Positions 26,601 to 35,305 of a DNA stretch of 58,541 bases are shown here, in pieces; position 1 is the stretch's first letter; each line of letters starts with the position of its first letter. The stretch comes from Chryseobacterium gleum. GTDB taxonomy: Bacteria; Bacteroidota; Bacteroidia; Flavobacteriales_D; Crocinitomicaceae. The stretch lies in assembly GCA_945897565.1 (NCBI GenBank), contig CAMDFN010000013.1, positions 1 through 58,541 of the forward strand, read 5' to 3'. Made by a program: the position numbers and the translations under genes. Under the pieces are notes generated by a model. That model did not search any database. It was not told where the DNA came from and saw nothing but the letters and a program-made list of their open reading frames with translations.

Positions 26601-27029
26601 ATGGGAAAAGTTAAAAAATACGAACTCACCCTCGACGACGAACAACCCTTCGAAGTTTACGGAATTTCTACCGCATTTGCCGACTACCGACTTACATGGG
26701 AACTCAACCAAATGCTCGGAATCCACTTAGAAAAAGAACAACAACGCTTTGAACTCTATATGCCTAAAATCAAGGCCCAACAAGCGTTTAGTTATTTCTC
26801 TTACGAAGATCAAGAGCTCCTGACGCGTTTCTTCTTGATCAAAAACAAACAAGAGCAACAACTCTTGCAAGCAGACCGCCCCATGATTGATTATTTTTTG
26901 GTCCTCAAAGATAATTTCTCACATGATGCTGCTTTCTTACTCGAACAACTCAGAAAGATAAACGGTATTGTTGCCGTTTTTGATTTCAACTATGAAGAAT
27001 TTGACATATTAGATTACCTTACAAGTTAA
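26601..27029 (+). CDS. IPExxxVDY family protein
   Basis: 142 residues from the ATG at 26601; a TTG nine bases upstream is a poorer start. The family is small and restricted to Bacteroidota, named for a motif that here appears as the degenerate RPMIDYFLVL (residues about 95-104), with the DY kept and IPE lost. It precedes pyruvate kinase by one base, the common position for this family, so a role linked to pyk expression or activity is suspected but unproven. No signal or membrane segments. Confidence 0.8.
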   Translation: MGKVKKYELTLDDEQPFEVYGISTAFADYRLTWELNQMLGIHLEKEQQRFELYMPKIKAQQAFSYFSYEDQELLTRFFLIKNKQEQQLLQADRPMIDYFLVLKDNFSHDAAFLLEQLRKINGIVAVFDFNYEEFDILDYLTS

Positions 27030-27030
27030 C

Positions 27031-28449
27031 ATGAAAAGAACCAAAATAGTGGCCACTATGGGCCCCGCTTCCCTTAAAAAAGAAACCCTTTCCGACATGA
27101 TGCGTGCAGGCCTCAACGTTTGTCGCCTCAACTTTTCTCACGGCAGCCACCAAGACCACGCTGGTGCTGTTGCGCTCATCCGTGAGCTCAATGAAGAGTT
27201 GGGTTTAAATGTGGCTATTTTGGCCGACCTCCAAGGCCCCAAAATCCGCACCCATGAAATGGAAAACAACGGCGTGCTCATTGAGGTAGGCCAGCAAATT
27301 GATATTGTAGTTGAAAAAGTATTAGGCAACAACCAACGCTTTTCTATCAATTACAATTTATTGCCACGTGACGTCAAGCCAGGTGAGCAAATTCTCTTAG
27401 ACGACGGCAAGTTGGTTTTGGCTGTATTAGAGACCGACGGAAAAGAAAAAATCGCTTGTGAAGTCATTCAAGGAGGTTTGTTGTGTTCGAAAAAAGGCGT
27501 CAACTTCCCCAATACCAAAATTTCAATGCCTTCGCTCACGGAGAAAGACATCGAAGACCTCGATTATGCGCTCAAATTAGGCGTAGACTGGATTGGCCTT
27601 TCTTTCGTTCGAACGGCCAATTGCATCATCGATCTCAAAGCAAGAATTGCCAAAAAACGCAGTATTGCTAAAGTGGTAGCCAAAATAGAGAAACCGGAGG
27701 CCTTAGAAAACATAGATGCCATCATCGAAGAAAGCGATGCGCTAATGGTTGCACGCGGAGACCTCGGCGTCGAGATTCCTTATCAAAACGTGCCTTTGAT
27801 TCAAAAAATGATCATCAGTAAGTCTATTTCTAAGGCAAAGCCCGTCATTGTGGCTACCCAAATGATGGAATCCATGCTCAATAGCCTCACGCCAAGTAGG
27901 GCAGAGGTGAATGACGTCGCTAATGCGGTGCTTGATGGCGCTGATGCCGTCATGCTTTCTGGTGAAACATCTGTGGGCCAATACCCTGTTCAGGTCGTCC
28001 AAACTATGGCCAATATCATCCGAGAAATGGAACAACACCCGAGCATGTATCATAAAGAAGAATTGCCTCCTAAAGGCAACCCACGTTTTATCTCCGACTC
28101 CATTTGTTTCAATGCTTGTCGCTTGGCCCAACGCGTAGAAGCAAATGCTATTATTACCATGACCTTTTCGGGCTATACAGCCTACAAAATTGCCTCACAA
28201 CGGCCCGCTTCAGAGATATTCGTCTTTACCAGTAACCGCAAAATTCTTACCCAGCTCAATTTAGTTTGGGGCGTGCGCGCATTTTACTACAACAAACGCA
28301 TATCTACCGACCACACTATTGCAGATATCAAGTATATCATGAAAGAGGAGGGGCATCTTCAAACGGGCGATGTCGTCATCAACGTAGCATCTATTCCACT
28401 AGAAGACCTCGGCGGCTCCAACATGTTGAAGCTCTCTTACGTAGATTAA
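27031..28449 (+). CDS. pyk: Pyruvate kinase
   Basis: 472 residues, the size of bacterial type I/II pyruvate kinases. It converts phosphoenolpyruvate and ADP to pyruvate and ATP. Visible features: RTKIVATMGPAS and NVCRLNFSHG at the start of the barrel, the B domain around residues 70-165, the active-site loop (KIEKPEALENIDAI with the Mg/K ligands, ARGDLGVEIP), the VIVATQMMESM helix and a C-terminal allosteric domain ending in LKLSYVD. Starts one base after IPExxxVDY; recJ follows 38 bases later. Confidence 0.98.
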   Translation: MKRTKIVATMGPASLKKETLSDMMRAGLNVCRLNFSHGSHQDHAGAVALIRELNEELGLNVAILADLQGPKIRTHEMENNGVLIEVGQQIDIVVEKVLGNNQRFSINYNLLPRDVKPGEQILLDDGKLVLAVLETDGKEKIACEVIQGGLLCSKKGVNFPNTKISMPSLTEKDIEDLDYALKLGVDWIGLSFVRTANCIIDLKARIAKKRSIAKVVAKIEKPEALENIDAIIEESDALMVARGDLGVEIPYQNVPLIQKMIISKSISKAKPVIVATQMMESMLNSLTPSRAEVNDVANAVLDGADAVMLSGETSVGQYPVQVVQTMANIIREMEQHPSMYHKEELPPKGNPRFISDSICFNACRLAQRVEANAIITMTFSGYTAYKIASQRPASEIFVFTSNRKILTQLNLVWGVRAFYYNKRISTDHTIADIKYIMKEEGHLQTGDVVINVASIPLEDLGGSNMLKLSYVD

Positions 28450-28487
28450 CGGAAGGCACGCACGCCTGATTCGTGTACTTTTATCAA

Positions 28488-30209
28488 ATGAACCAAAGTT
28501 GGAAACTCCGGGCTCAAGAGCCTTTATCTGCTGTTATTGACCTCGCTGAGGTGCTCAAAATTCCACATTTTGCAGCACAGTTGTTGCTGCAAAGAGGCAT
28601 CCATAACCGTGAAAGTGCTGTGGCTTTTTTCAAGCCCGCGCAAAACAACTTGCACGACCCCTTTCTGATGCAAAATATGCAGGCTGCTGTGCACAGACTA
28701 CAGCGCGCAATCGCCAAGCAAGAAAAGGTGCTGTTGTATGGCGATTACGATGTCGATGGTACCACCGCAGTAGCGCTCATGGCCGAGCAGCTCACCTTAT
28801 TAGGTTTGCAATGCGCCTATTATATCCCCGACCGCTATAAAGAAGGCTACGGCGTGAGTACTGCAGGCATAGATTACACTATTGCAGAGCGCTTTGACTT
28901 ACTCATCACCCTTGATTGCGGTATCAAAGCACAAATTGAGCTCGCAAGAGCAAAGTCGGCAAACATCGACGTCATTGTTTGCGATCACCACCAACCAGAT
29001 ATTGCGCTTCCAGACGCGCTTATTCTCAATCCAAAACAAAATGGCTGTGCCTATCCCTTTAAGGAGTTATCTGGCTGCGGCGTGGCCTTTAAGCTATTAC
29101 AGGGGCTCTATCAACAACTCAATTTAGAAGAGCATCAGCTTTTACAGAGTTTAGATCTAGTAGCACTTTCTATTGGCGCCGATATCGTTGAGTTGCGCGA
29201 CGAAAACCGAACACTTTGTGCCAAAGGCTTGGCGCAGCTCAACGCTGCGCCAAGACCCGCATTTTTAGCCATTCTGGCACTTGCTTCCAAAACCTTGCCT
29301 TTATCGCTGCGCGACATCGTTTTTATTTTGGCACCGCGCATCAATGCGGCAGGCCGTATCGCATCGGGTAAGCGCGCTGTAGACTGGATGCTCAGTACAG
29401 AACAAGAAGAAATCGCTGCGCTTGCACGCGAGATCAACAACGACAACACCACCCGCCGCGCCTTAGATCAAGCCATGACCGCACAAGCTTTGGCTCAAAT
29501 AGAAGCTGATCTCGCATTTCAAAACCAATTTACCACGGTCGTTTACGACCGCACTTGGCACAAGGGCGTGGTAGGTATAGTGGCCTCTCGCCTTATCGAA
29601 ACGCATTACAGACCCACAATAGTTTTAACTGAGTCAAACGGTTTGCTTACAGGTTCTGCGCGTTGCATGCCCCCCTTAAATTTGTACAACTTACTCGAGC
29701 AATGCCAAGCGCAGCTCGTGCAATTTGGCGGGCATCAATTTGCAGCTGGTTTAACGCTATTACCTGAAAATTTTCAGGCATTCAAAACAGCTTTTGAAAG
29801 TGCCGTAGCTACTGCGCTTTCGCAGCAACAACTGCAAAGGCAGATAGCTATCGATACGCAAATTGAATTCAAGGAGTTGGGCGCTAATCCCCAGCTTCAT
29901 TTTCCGCGCATACTTCAAATTTTGTCGGCATTTGAACCGTGTGGACCGGGCAATATGCATCCTATTTTTGTGGCTAAAAATTGTATGGTTTTAGAGTACA
30001 AATTGCTCAAGGGCGCACACCTCAAACTTAAATTGATACAAGAAGGTTCGCAAGTGGGTATAGATGCCATTGGGTTTCAGTTGGCTTCATTTGAGAAAGA
30101 ATTAGCCGTTGGGGTTTTCATTGATATTGTTTTTCAAATTTCAGCCAATACTTATAAGAACCGCACCACACTCCAACTCGTGCTCCAAGATATGTGCATG
30201 AGCGCCTAA
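28488..30209 (+). CDS. recJ: Single-stranded-DNA-specific exonuclease RecJ
   Basis: 573 residues from the ATG at 28488 (a GTG five codons upstream is possible). DHH phosphoesterase core: GDYDVDGT (85-92), a LDCGIK motif, DHH (166-168), and in the DHHA1 half SGSxR-like residues in LLTGSARCMP and GGHQFAAGLTL. RecJ degrades single-stranded DNA 5' to 3' in RecF-pathway recombination and mismatch repair. C-terminal OB domain ends near residue 573. Length agrees with E. coli RecJ (577). Confidence 0.96.
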   Translation: MNQSWKLRAQEPLSAVIDLAEVLKIPHFAAQLLLQRGIHNRESAVAFFKPAQNNLHDPFLMQNMQAAVHRLQRAIAKQEKVLLYGDYDVDGTTAVALMAEQLTLLGLQCAYYIPDRYKEGYGVSTAGIDYTIAERFDLLITLDCGIKAQIELARAKSANIDVIVCDHHQPDIALPDALILNPKQNGCAYPFKELSGCGVAFKLLQGLYQQLNLEEHQLLQSLDLVALSIGADIVELRDENRTLCAKGLAQLNAAPRPAFLAILALASKTLPLSLRDIVFILAPRINAAGRIASGKRAVDWMLSTEQEEIAALAREINNDNTTRRALDQAMTAQALAQIEADLAFQNQFTTVVYDRTWHKGVVGIVASRLIETHYRPTIVLTESNGLLTGSARCMPPLNLYNLLEQCQAQLVQFGGHQFAAGLTLLPENFQAFKTAFESAVATALSQQQLQRQIAIDTQIEFKELGANPQLHFPRILQILSAFEPCGPGNMHPIFVAKNCMVLEYKLLKGAHLKLKLIQEGSQVGIDAIGFQLASFEKELAVGVFIDIVFQISANTYKNRTTLQLVLQDMCMSA

Positions 30210-30224
30210 CTTTGCGTAATTTTG
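30207..30224 (+). promoter_or_regulatory. Double -7 boxes before riboflavin synthase
   Basis: TAACTTTGCG (30207-30216) is repeated at once as TAATTTTGCA (30217-30226), giving two TAnnTTTG boxes 10 bases apart and five bases before the ATG at 30229. The first overlaps the stop codon of recJ. No -33 element is clear. No FMN riboswitch is present; there is no room for one. Confidence 0.4.
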
Positions 30225-30228
30225 CAAT

Positions 30229-30816
30229 ATGTTTACAGGAATCATCGAAGAAGTTGGTCAGGTGGTGGCCATCAAAAAAGAAGCGGGTAATATCCACTTC
30301 ACTATTGCCTCTGGCTTATCTGCAGGCTTTAAAATTGACCAAAGTGTTGCACACAACGGTTGCTGCCTTACGGTGGTTGCGCAAAACGAACAGCAGCATG
30401 TGGTAACGGCCATTCACGAGACGCTCATCAAGACGAATTTAGGAACCTGGCAACTAGGCACAAAAGTAAATATAGAACGCTGCATGCAATTGGGAGGTAG
30501 GCTTGACGGCCATATGGTTCAGGGCCACGTAGATGGCGTGGGTACTTGCACTGCAGTCTCCGACGAAAACGGTTCTTGGCGTTTTACCTTTGAACATCCC
30601 AATTCCTTTGTTACTGTAGAAAAGGGATCTATCACAGTAAACGGCACAAGCCTAACAGTTGTAGATGCCCAAAAGGGACAATTCTCTGTATGTATTATTC
30701 CATATACTTATGAGCACACCAACTTCAAGGAAATTAAAACAGGAACAATCGTGAATCTCGAGTTTGACATCATTGGCAAATATGTTGCACGCTACTTAGA
30801 TTTACAACAAGCCTAA
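30229..30816 (+). CDS. ribE: Riboflavin synthase alpha subunit
   Basis: 195 residues, typical of the enzyme that joins two 6,7-dimethyl-8-ribityllumazine molecules into riboflavin. Opens with MFTGIIEEVG, followed by HNGCCLTVV (first lumazine-binding repeat), then GRLDGHMVQGHVDGVG and SITVNGTSLTVV in the second repeat; the two halves are internal repeats. Cytoplasmic. It stands at the end of the plus-strand run and ends at a strong bidirectional terminator. Confidence 0.97.
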   Translation: MFTGIIEEVGQVVAIKKEAGNIHFTIASGLSAGFKIDQSVAHNGCCLTVVAQNEQQHVVTAIHETLIKTNLGTWQLGTKVNIERCMQLGGRLDGHMVQGHVDGVGTCTAVSDENGSWRFTFEHPNSFVTVEKGSITVNGTSLTVVDAQKGQFSVCIIPYTYEHTNFKEIKTGTIVNLEFDIIGKYVARYLDLQQA

Positions 30817-30835
30817 TTAAAAATCTGAACACAAA

Positions 30836-30866
30836 AAAAATGGCGGCCCGCAGGGCCGCCATTTTT
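30836..30866. terminator. Bidirectional intrinsic terminator
   Basis: TGGCGGCCC (30841-30849), three-base loop, GGGCCGCCA (30853-30861): a perfect GC-rich stem with A-run before and T-run after, so it can end transcripts from ribE (plus) and from the convergent TPR gene (minus, ending at 30884). Confidence 0.9.
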
Positions 30867-30883
30867 GTTAAAGGATCTTTTTA

Positions 30884-32545
30884 TCAGTTGCCAACCGGAG
30901 CAGCTGGTTTTGGTGTGGTTGTCGGAGCCGGCACCGGATCTTTAATGCCGAGTGCTTTTTTGGCATTGGCATCTGTAGGTTCAATGACTAAGATTTCTTC
31001 AAAATACTTCTTCGCTTTGTCGAGGTCTTTGTTGGCAGATTTTGAATAGTAATCAGCTACATAACGCAAAGACTCAAGTACAAACGCTTTTTTAGAAGCT
31101 TGGCTGCGGTCTTCGGGCTTCACGATTTCGGTTACTTTAAAGTAGTGCGGGAAGGCCAACCATTTCTCGTTGTTGGTGTCCATTTTGTAGTTGGAACGTC
31201 CGCGATAGATGTGAGCGGGAACATATGTAGAGTCGTTTTTGATAACGACTTGGAAAATACTATCTGCTGATTGGTAATCGTTGCGGCCAAAATAGTAGGC
31301 TTTACCTAAGTCGTATTCTTCTGGCGCTAAAAGTTTGCCATTTTTTTGACGACGCACTTCATAAGCCAAAATCAGTTTCTCGTACATTTTGTTTTTGTTG
31401 TACAACTTCATGAGTTCATTGGTCAATTCTTTGTAAGCGATTTCATTCATGCTTGCCGCTTGCTCAAAAGCAATAATTGCTAAGCTATCTTGTGCTTTCT
31501 TTTGATAAATTGTACCTCTTAACTTGTAGTCTTGGTAATTGATTTTATCCTTAGGTACCATGGCAAAGAAACGGTCGCTTGCACTCAATGATTTGTCAAG
31601 GTTAAGGCTATCTGTAGCGCAATTTGCATAGGCAAAAGCATAAAAACGTTGAATGAAGAAGTTATTCATGTTGTTAGCTACTAATAAGTCGAGCTGAGGA
31701 ATCATTATACACCATTGTGAGGCGCCGTAAAGTGCGTTCACGTAGCGGTATCTTGACTCTGTATTGTTGTTGAGCTCGAGGTATTTGAGCCAGTTCTCTA
31801 TTGCTTTGTCGTTTTTGCCAAACATCATGAAGAGCTCAGCGTTCAGGCGGTAAGCAGGCGCATAGGTAGGATCAATAGCTTTGGCCTCGTTGTACATTTT
31901 GTTGGCTTCTGCTTCGTTGCGTGCACGTTGGTAAATGAGTGCTTTGCGCACGATACCACGTGGAGACTTCGGATTGATAACCAAAACCTGGTTGTAAGCT
32001 TTTAGTGCCTCAGATGCATCGGAAGAATTGCGTGCGTACAGGGCATCTCCTTTGAGCAAGTAGTTGTCTTCGTTGGTTGGGTCTTTAAGAATCGCTTCTT
32101 CAATGAGAATGAGCGCTTCATCGAGGTTTTTGGTTGGGGCCTCAATGTAGATTTCTACAATACCACGAATGACTTCTGCTTTTTTGAGCTTGTCTTTTTT
32201 GGTCATCAAAAGTGCATTAGCAAACGCTGCTTTAGCTTCGGTAGCTTTGCCTTCTAGCCAAAGCACGCGGCCTTGACCAACGAGCGGAAGCGCACGAAGC
32301 TTGTCAACTTCATATCCTTTTTTCCACATGATTTTTGCAGAATCTAGTTCTTCCATTTCAAAGTAGCAGTCGCCAAAATAGAAGTAGTTTTCACCATTGA
32401 TTGGGTCGGCTGCAATGAGTTTTTTGAAGTCGTTGATGGCTTCACGATAACGTTCGTTTTCGGTTTTTGCATTGGCAACTTGAAGGTTCTGAGCATAATG
32501 GAGCCCAGAAATAAGAAGCGTGACGAGGAGTAAGATGCGTTTCAT
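30884..32545 (-). CDS. Secreted/periplasmic tetratricopeptide repeat protein
   Basis: 553 residues from the ATG at 32545, with a signal peptide (1-19, cleavage before QNLQ). About ten TPR motifs span the protein, such as YREAINDFKKLIAADPINGE, YFEMEELDSAKIMW and SEALKAYNQVLVINPKSP. The C-terminus is a short proline-rich tail (PAPTTTPKPAAP). TPR proteins bind other proteins; its place directly downstream of a PstS-like lipoprotein and the TonB/ExbBD operon suggests a periplasmic partner. It has its own promoter (TTTTTG-18-TATTTTTG) in the 84-base gap, so it can be expressed apart from the operon. Confidence 0.85.
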   Translation of the reverse strand: MKRILLLVTLLISGLHYAQNLQVANAKTENERYREAINDFKKLIAADPINGENYFYFGDCYFEMEELDSAKIMWKKGYEVDKLRALPLVGQGRVLWLEGKATEAKAAFANALLMTKKDKLKKAEVIRGIVEIYIEAPTKNLDEALILIEEAILKDPTNEDNYLLKGDALYARNSSDASEALKAYNQVLVINPKSPRGIVRKALIYQRARNEAEANKMYNEAKAIDPTYAPAYRLNAELFMMFGKNDKAIENWLKYLELNNNTESRYRYVNALYGASQWCIMIPQLDLLVANNMNNFFIQRFYAFAYANCATDSLNLDKSLSASDRFFAMVPKDKINYQDYKLRGTIYQKKAQDSLAIIAFEQAASMNEIAYKELTNELMKLYNKNKMYEKLILAYEVRRQKNGKLLAPEEYDLGKAYYFGRNDYQSADSIFQVVIKNDSTYVPAHIYRGRSNYKMDTNNEKWLAFPHYFKVTEIVKPEDRSQASKKAFVLESLRYVADYYSKSANKDLDKAKKYFEEILVIEPTDANAKKALGIKDPVPAPTTTPKPAAPVGN

Positions 32546-32573
32546 GTGTGTTCTTTTTAACTTAAATTCAGGC

Positions 32574-32605
32574 CAAAAATAGCCTAGTTTTTTGGGATAC
32601 AAAAA
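32574..32605 (-). promoter_or_regulatory. Promoter of TPR gene
   Basis: On the minus strand TTTTTG (32605-32600), 18 bases, TATTTTTG (32581-32574), a close match to the -33/-7 consensus; ATG at 32545 leaves a leader of about 20 bases. Confidence 0.6.
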
Positions 32606-32629
32606 TTGTGCCTATTATTATTTTTTGAA

Positions 32630-33538
32630 TTATTGCAAAACAAGCCTGACCGGAGTGAGGGCAGGTACTAGTCCTGATTTTTGTATGATGAGTTGCCCTT
32701 TGTCGTCTTTTTTCATGAACAACACAAAGCCGGTGTTTAACCCAGACCTCCGCCCCTTGTTGATCATCCAAATATCGCGAATGAGCGGATACTCTTTTGT
32801 GTAGATAAAACCTGCATAAGGTTTGCATGCCGTTTTGGGGTCAGTAGCATATACAGAAGCTACCCTAAGGCCATCCATGAACGCCATTGATGTGGGATCT
32901 TCTTGATCGGAGATCCAGTTGAGGCCAATGATGCCCATGGTGCCAGGATGCGTTTTGACATAATTGATCACTTCTTGATTTGATTTGAGAGCTGATACAT
33001 TTTGGCCTAATTGACCAATTTGTAGCATATTGATCATATAGTTGAAGTTGGCTGAGCCATTTTGATCAAATACAATTTGCTTTGGTAAAGTATTGGAAGC
33101 AAGTTTTGTTTTGTCCCCTCGTAGCAAATTTCTGATTTGATCTACACTCAAAAGCGTATCGGTCATGGACGGGTGCATAACAATGACAACGGCATCCGAT
33201 GCAATTTTATCGCTGCGGTATGATACATTTTTGCTCTGAAGATAATTCTTCTCTTTGTCATTGAAATCTCTGGTGATAACAATTGTTTTGGACTTGTTGG
33301 CATAAAAAGCCTCAATAATGTCGTTTTCAGTCAAGTATTGGGCGCTTACGCGCGCTCTAGGGTATTGGCTCATGAAAGTCTCGATACTGGTCTGGAAAAG
33401 GGGCTGAAACGATTGTTCCACTAATATCTTTGCTTTTCCGCGGCCATGCGCATCTTTTTGATACACAAACGGATTATTGTTGTTGTCACAAGCGGTGAAG
33501 CCAAGTAATCCGATGAGTAAAAGAAAGAAATATTTCAT
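32630..33538 (-). CDS. PstS-like phosphate-binding family lipoprotein
   Basis: 302 residues, a lipoprotein by its lipobox (LGFTAC with Cys17). The periplasmic binding protein fold of PstS-type is visible: IETFMSQYPRARVSAQYLTEND, DAVVIVMHPSMTDTLLSVDQIRNLL, and the C-terminal GTMGIIGLNWISD and GLNTGFVLFM segments. No ABC transporter permease or ATPase adjoins it, so it is not the usual pst operon. Such PstS-like proteins recur beside ExbB/ExbD/TonB genes in Bacteroidota. Phosphate binding is not proven; it may sense or bind another oxyanion. Confidence 0.8.
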   Translation of the reverse strand: MKYFFLLLIGLLGFTACDNNNNPFVYQKDAHGRGKAKILVEQSFQPLFQTSIETFMSQYPRARVSAQYLTENDIIEAFYANKSKTIVITRDFNDKEKNYLQSKNVSYRSDKIASDAVVIVMHPSMTDTLLSVDQIRNLLRGDKTKLASNTLPKQIVFDQNGSANFNYMINMLQIGQLGQNVSALKSNQEVINYVKTHPGTMGIIGLNWISDQEDPTSMAFMDGLRVASVYATDPKTACKPYAGFIYTKEYPLIRDIWMINKGRRSGLNTGFVLFMKKDDKGQLIIQKSGLVPALTPVRLVLQ

Positions 33539-33545
33539 GAGGAGC

Positions 33546-33737
33546 TTATTTTTGAAGAGACTTGAAACCTTTATAAATGCGCCACGCTCTGAACAAACCG
33601 TAACTCATAAAAACGACGACCATGACTTGTTTGCGCCAGGGTTCCATTTCAATGATTTCGGTTGTGAGCAGAATAATGGCAAAACCAAAACACAAAACTA
33701 CGACCAGAAGACCTAGAAAATGTTGTATATAATTCAT
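33546..33737 (-). CDS. Small membrane protein, unknown
   Basis: 63 residues from the ATG at 33737, with two hydrophobic helices (about 5-25 and 35-55) and a basic C-terminal end (RAWRIYKGFKSLQK). A start further up lies in the terminator region and is rejected. It follows the tonB terminator and precedes the PstS-like gene by seven bases. Not recognised; position is as expected for a small envelope partner. Confidence 0.6.
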   Translation of the reverse strand: MNYIQHFLGLLVVVLCFGFAIILLTTEIIEMEPWRKQVMVVVFMSYGLFRAWRIYKGFKSLQK

Positions 33738-33753
33738 GATTATTTGGGAAAAA

Positions 33754-33777
33754 AAATCCCCATCTAGATGGGGATTT
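33754..33777 (-). terminator. Intrinsic terminator inside the TonB operon
   Basis: A perfect 24-base palindrome, AAATCCCCATCT with its mirror, centred on CTAG, followed on the minus strand by a run of T. It sits 12 bases after the tonB stop and 16 before the next start, so tonB expression should exceed that of the downstream small ORF, PstS-like and TPR genes. Confidence 0.8.
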
Positions 33778-33789
33778 AAATGGTTTTGG

Positions 33790-34656
33790 CTATTGAGTGT
33801 CGTAGATGATTGGTACACGAACCCAAAGGCGGACCGGACGGCCAGCGTTTTTAGCTGGGGTCCAGGGAGGAAACTTATTGATAATGGCTAATGCTTCTTT
33901 ATTACAAGCGGGGCACTCTACAATTGGGCGCTCTACGCTGGCATTTGAGATGCGGCCATCTTTTTCAACTACAAAGCGAACAACAACACGGCCTTTTACA
34001 CCGAGTTCGATGGCTTCATCTGGGTAGTTGATGGTGGTGTTGATAAACGCATTCATTTTGTCGTAACCACCAGGGAATTCGGCGTCTTCTTCGGCAACAT
34101 CTACTACCTCTTCAAATACAGGTGTGTTGTCGGCCATTGCAGGGCCGTCTTCTTGTGTTTCGGCCAAGCCCCACACGTCATCTCCTTCATTGGTTTCGGT
34201 AGAGATAGTAGTATTCTCTAACTCAGCTTGTGAAACCAATTCTTCCTCGACGTAGTCGTCTTCGGCTACCGGCGCAATAAATGCAGTAGTTTGAGACATA
34301 GGAGGTGGCGGAGGAGTAGTGGGTGGTGGTGGTGGTGGAACCTCATCTTTTGGAGGTGCTATGGTAAAGTTTTTATCACTTACTTTAGGTTTACGCACTT
34401 CTTCTTTAGGAAGGTTTTTAATGATGATAGTAGCAACAAATGCCAATGCTGCGAGGGCAACAAGGCCGCCCAAAATGAGCGTCATGCGTTTGTTGTAGCC
34501 TGAACGAAGTACGTAGGCGCCATATGCGCGGTTGCGATGGGCAAAAACGGCTTCATTGCGGCTTACAGAAGTAATGGCTTCCCAGTTGCGATTGACGTAG
34601 TAATCGAATAGGGAGAAACCTGTTACAAGAGCGACGATAACATAAATGACTGTCAT
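33790..34656 (-). CDS. tonB: TonB energy transducer
   Basis: 288 residues. Two hydrophobic segments (1-20 and about 58-80), a proline run (about 105-120), a long acidic stretch (about 130-195), then the TonB C-terminal domain: INTTINYPDEAIELGVKGRV, VVRFVVEKDGRISNASVERP and the final FPPWTPAKNAGRPVRLWVRVPI. It takes energy from ExbB/ExbD to open the TonB-dependent receptors. Bacteroidota TonB of this type has the internal RNEAVFAHRNRAYGAYVLR segment before the second helix. Five bases after exbD; followed by a terminator. Confidence 0.92.
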   Translation of the reverse strand: MTVIYVIVALVTGFSLFDYYVNRNWEAITSVSRNEAVFAHRNRAYGAYVLRSGYNKRMTLILGGLVALAALAFVATIIIKNLPKEEVRKPKVSDKNFTIAPPKDEVPPPPPPTTPPPPPMSQTTAFIAPVAEDDYVEEELVSQAELENTTISTETNEGDDVWGLAETQEDGPAMADNTPVFEEVVDVAEEDAEFPGGYDKMNAFINTTINYPDEAIELGVKGRVVVRFVVEKDGRISNASVERPIVECPACNKEALAIINKFPPWTPAKNAGRPVRLWVRVPIIYDTQ

Positions 34657-34660
34657 GACC

Positions 34661-35299
34661 TTAGTTTTTATCTTTTAACAATTCTTTCTCTCCGGCTGAC
34701 AAGTCTGTTGGGGCAATAACCCCTACGCTTGCAATCTTGAGTTCGTCAACTAGATCAATAAAACTTTTGCAGAGTGCCTTGTCGTCGGTTTTGATCAAGA
34801 CTTTAACAGCCTCTCTGTCTACCGTTAGCTCATTGAGCTTTCTATCATACGTGGTATCTGCAATTTGTTTCTTGTCTAGCTTCTTATCGAGTTCAACCTT
34901 ATTCTTAATAACGTATTCGTTCCAAGAAGCTAACAATTTTCTTACACTATTTTCACCGGATCCAAAATTGGCCTCTTCTAATTCAGTAGGTCCGTCACTT
35001 CCAGGTCTTGATTTCGGGTAAAATTCACCACGGTAGTAGTAAGCTTTGTCGTCGGATAGGATGAAGGTGACTACATTATTAGCTTTAGGAGGTTTAACAT
35101 CCGTTTCATCTTTGATTTTTGCGGGGTAGTTGAGGGGCAGCACCTTAGGCTTGCTAAAGGTGGAGGTCAAGACGAAGAACGTGAGAAGGAGGAACGCGAG
35201 ATCGACCATTGGGGTCATGTCTACGTGTGTTGATCCTTTCTTGGCTCTTTTCTTGCCTTTGCCGTGGTCGCCACCGCCGCTTTCTGCGATTTGTGCCAT
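34661..35299 (-). CDS. exbD: ExbD biopolymer transport protein, second copy
   Basis: 212 residues, longer than the E. coli ExbD (141). The N-terminal helix carries the essential membrane aspartate in VDMTPMVDLAFLLLTFFVLT; the periplasmic part (60-212) holds extra inserts and ends with the ExbD fold (AVKVLIKTDDKALCKSFIDL). With ExbB it forms the proton-driven motor that powers TonB. Paired with another ExbD 6 bases upstream, as is common in Bacteroidota. Confidence 0.9.
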   Translation of the reverse strand: MAQIAESGGGDHGKGKKRAKKGSTHVDMTPMVDLAFLLLTFFVLTSTFSKPKVLPLNYPAKIKDETDVKPPKANNVVTFILSDDKAYYYRGEFYPKSRPGSDGPTELEEANFGSGENSVRKLLASWNEYVIKNKVELDKKLDKKQIADTTYDRKLNELTVDREAVKVLIKTDDKALCKSFIDLVDELKIASVGVIAPTDLSAGEKELLKDKN

Positions 35300-35305
35300 G
35301 TGTGT

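Noticed and set aside
30207-30228. Possible FMN riboswitch before riboflavin synthase
   Set aside because: The gap to recJ is only 19 bases, too short for the aptamer, and no conserved elements are seen.
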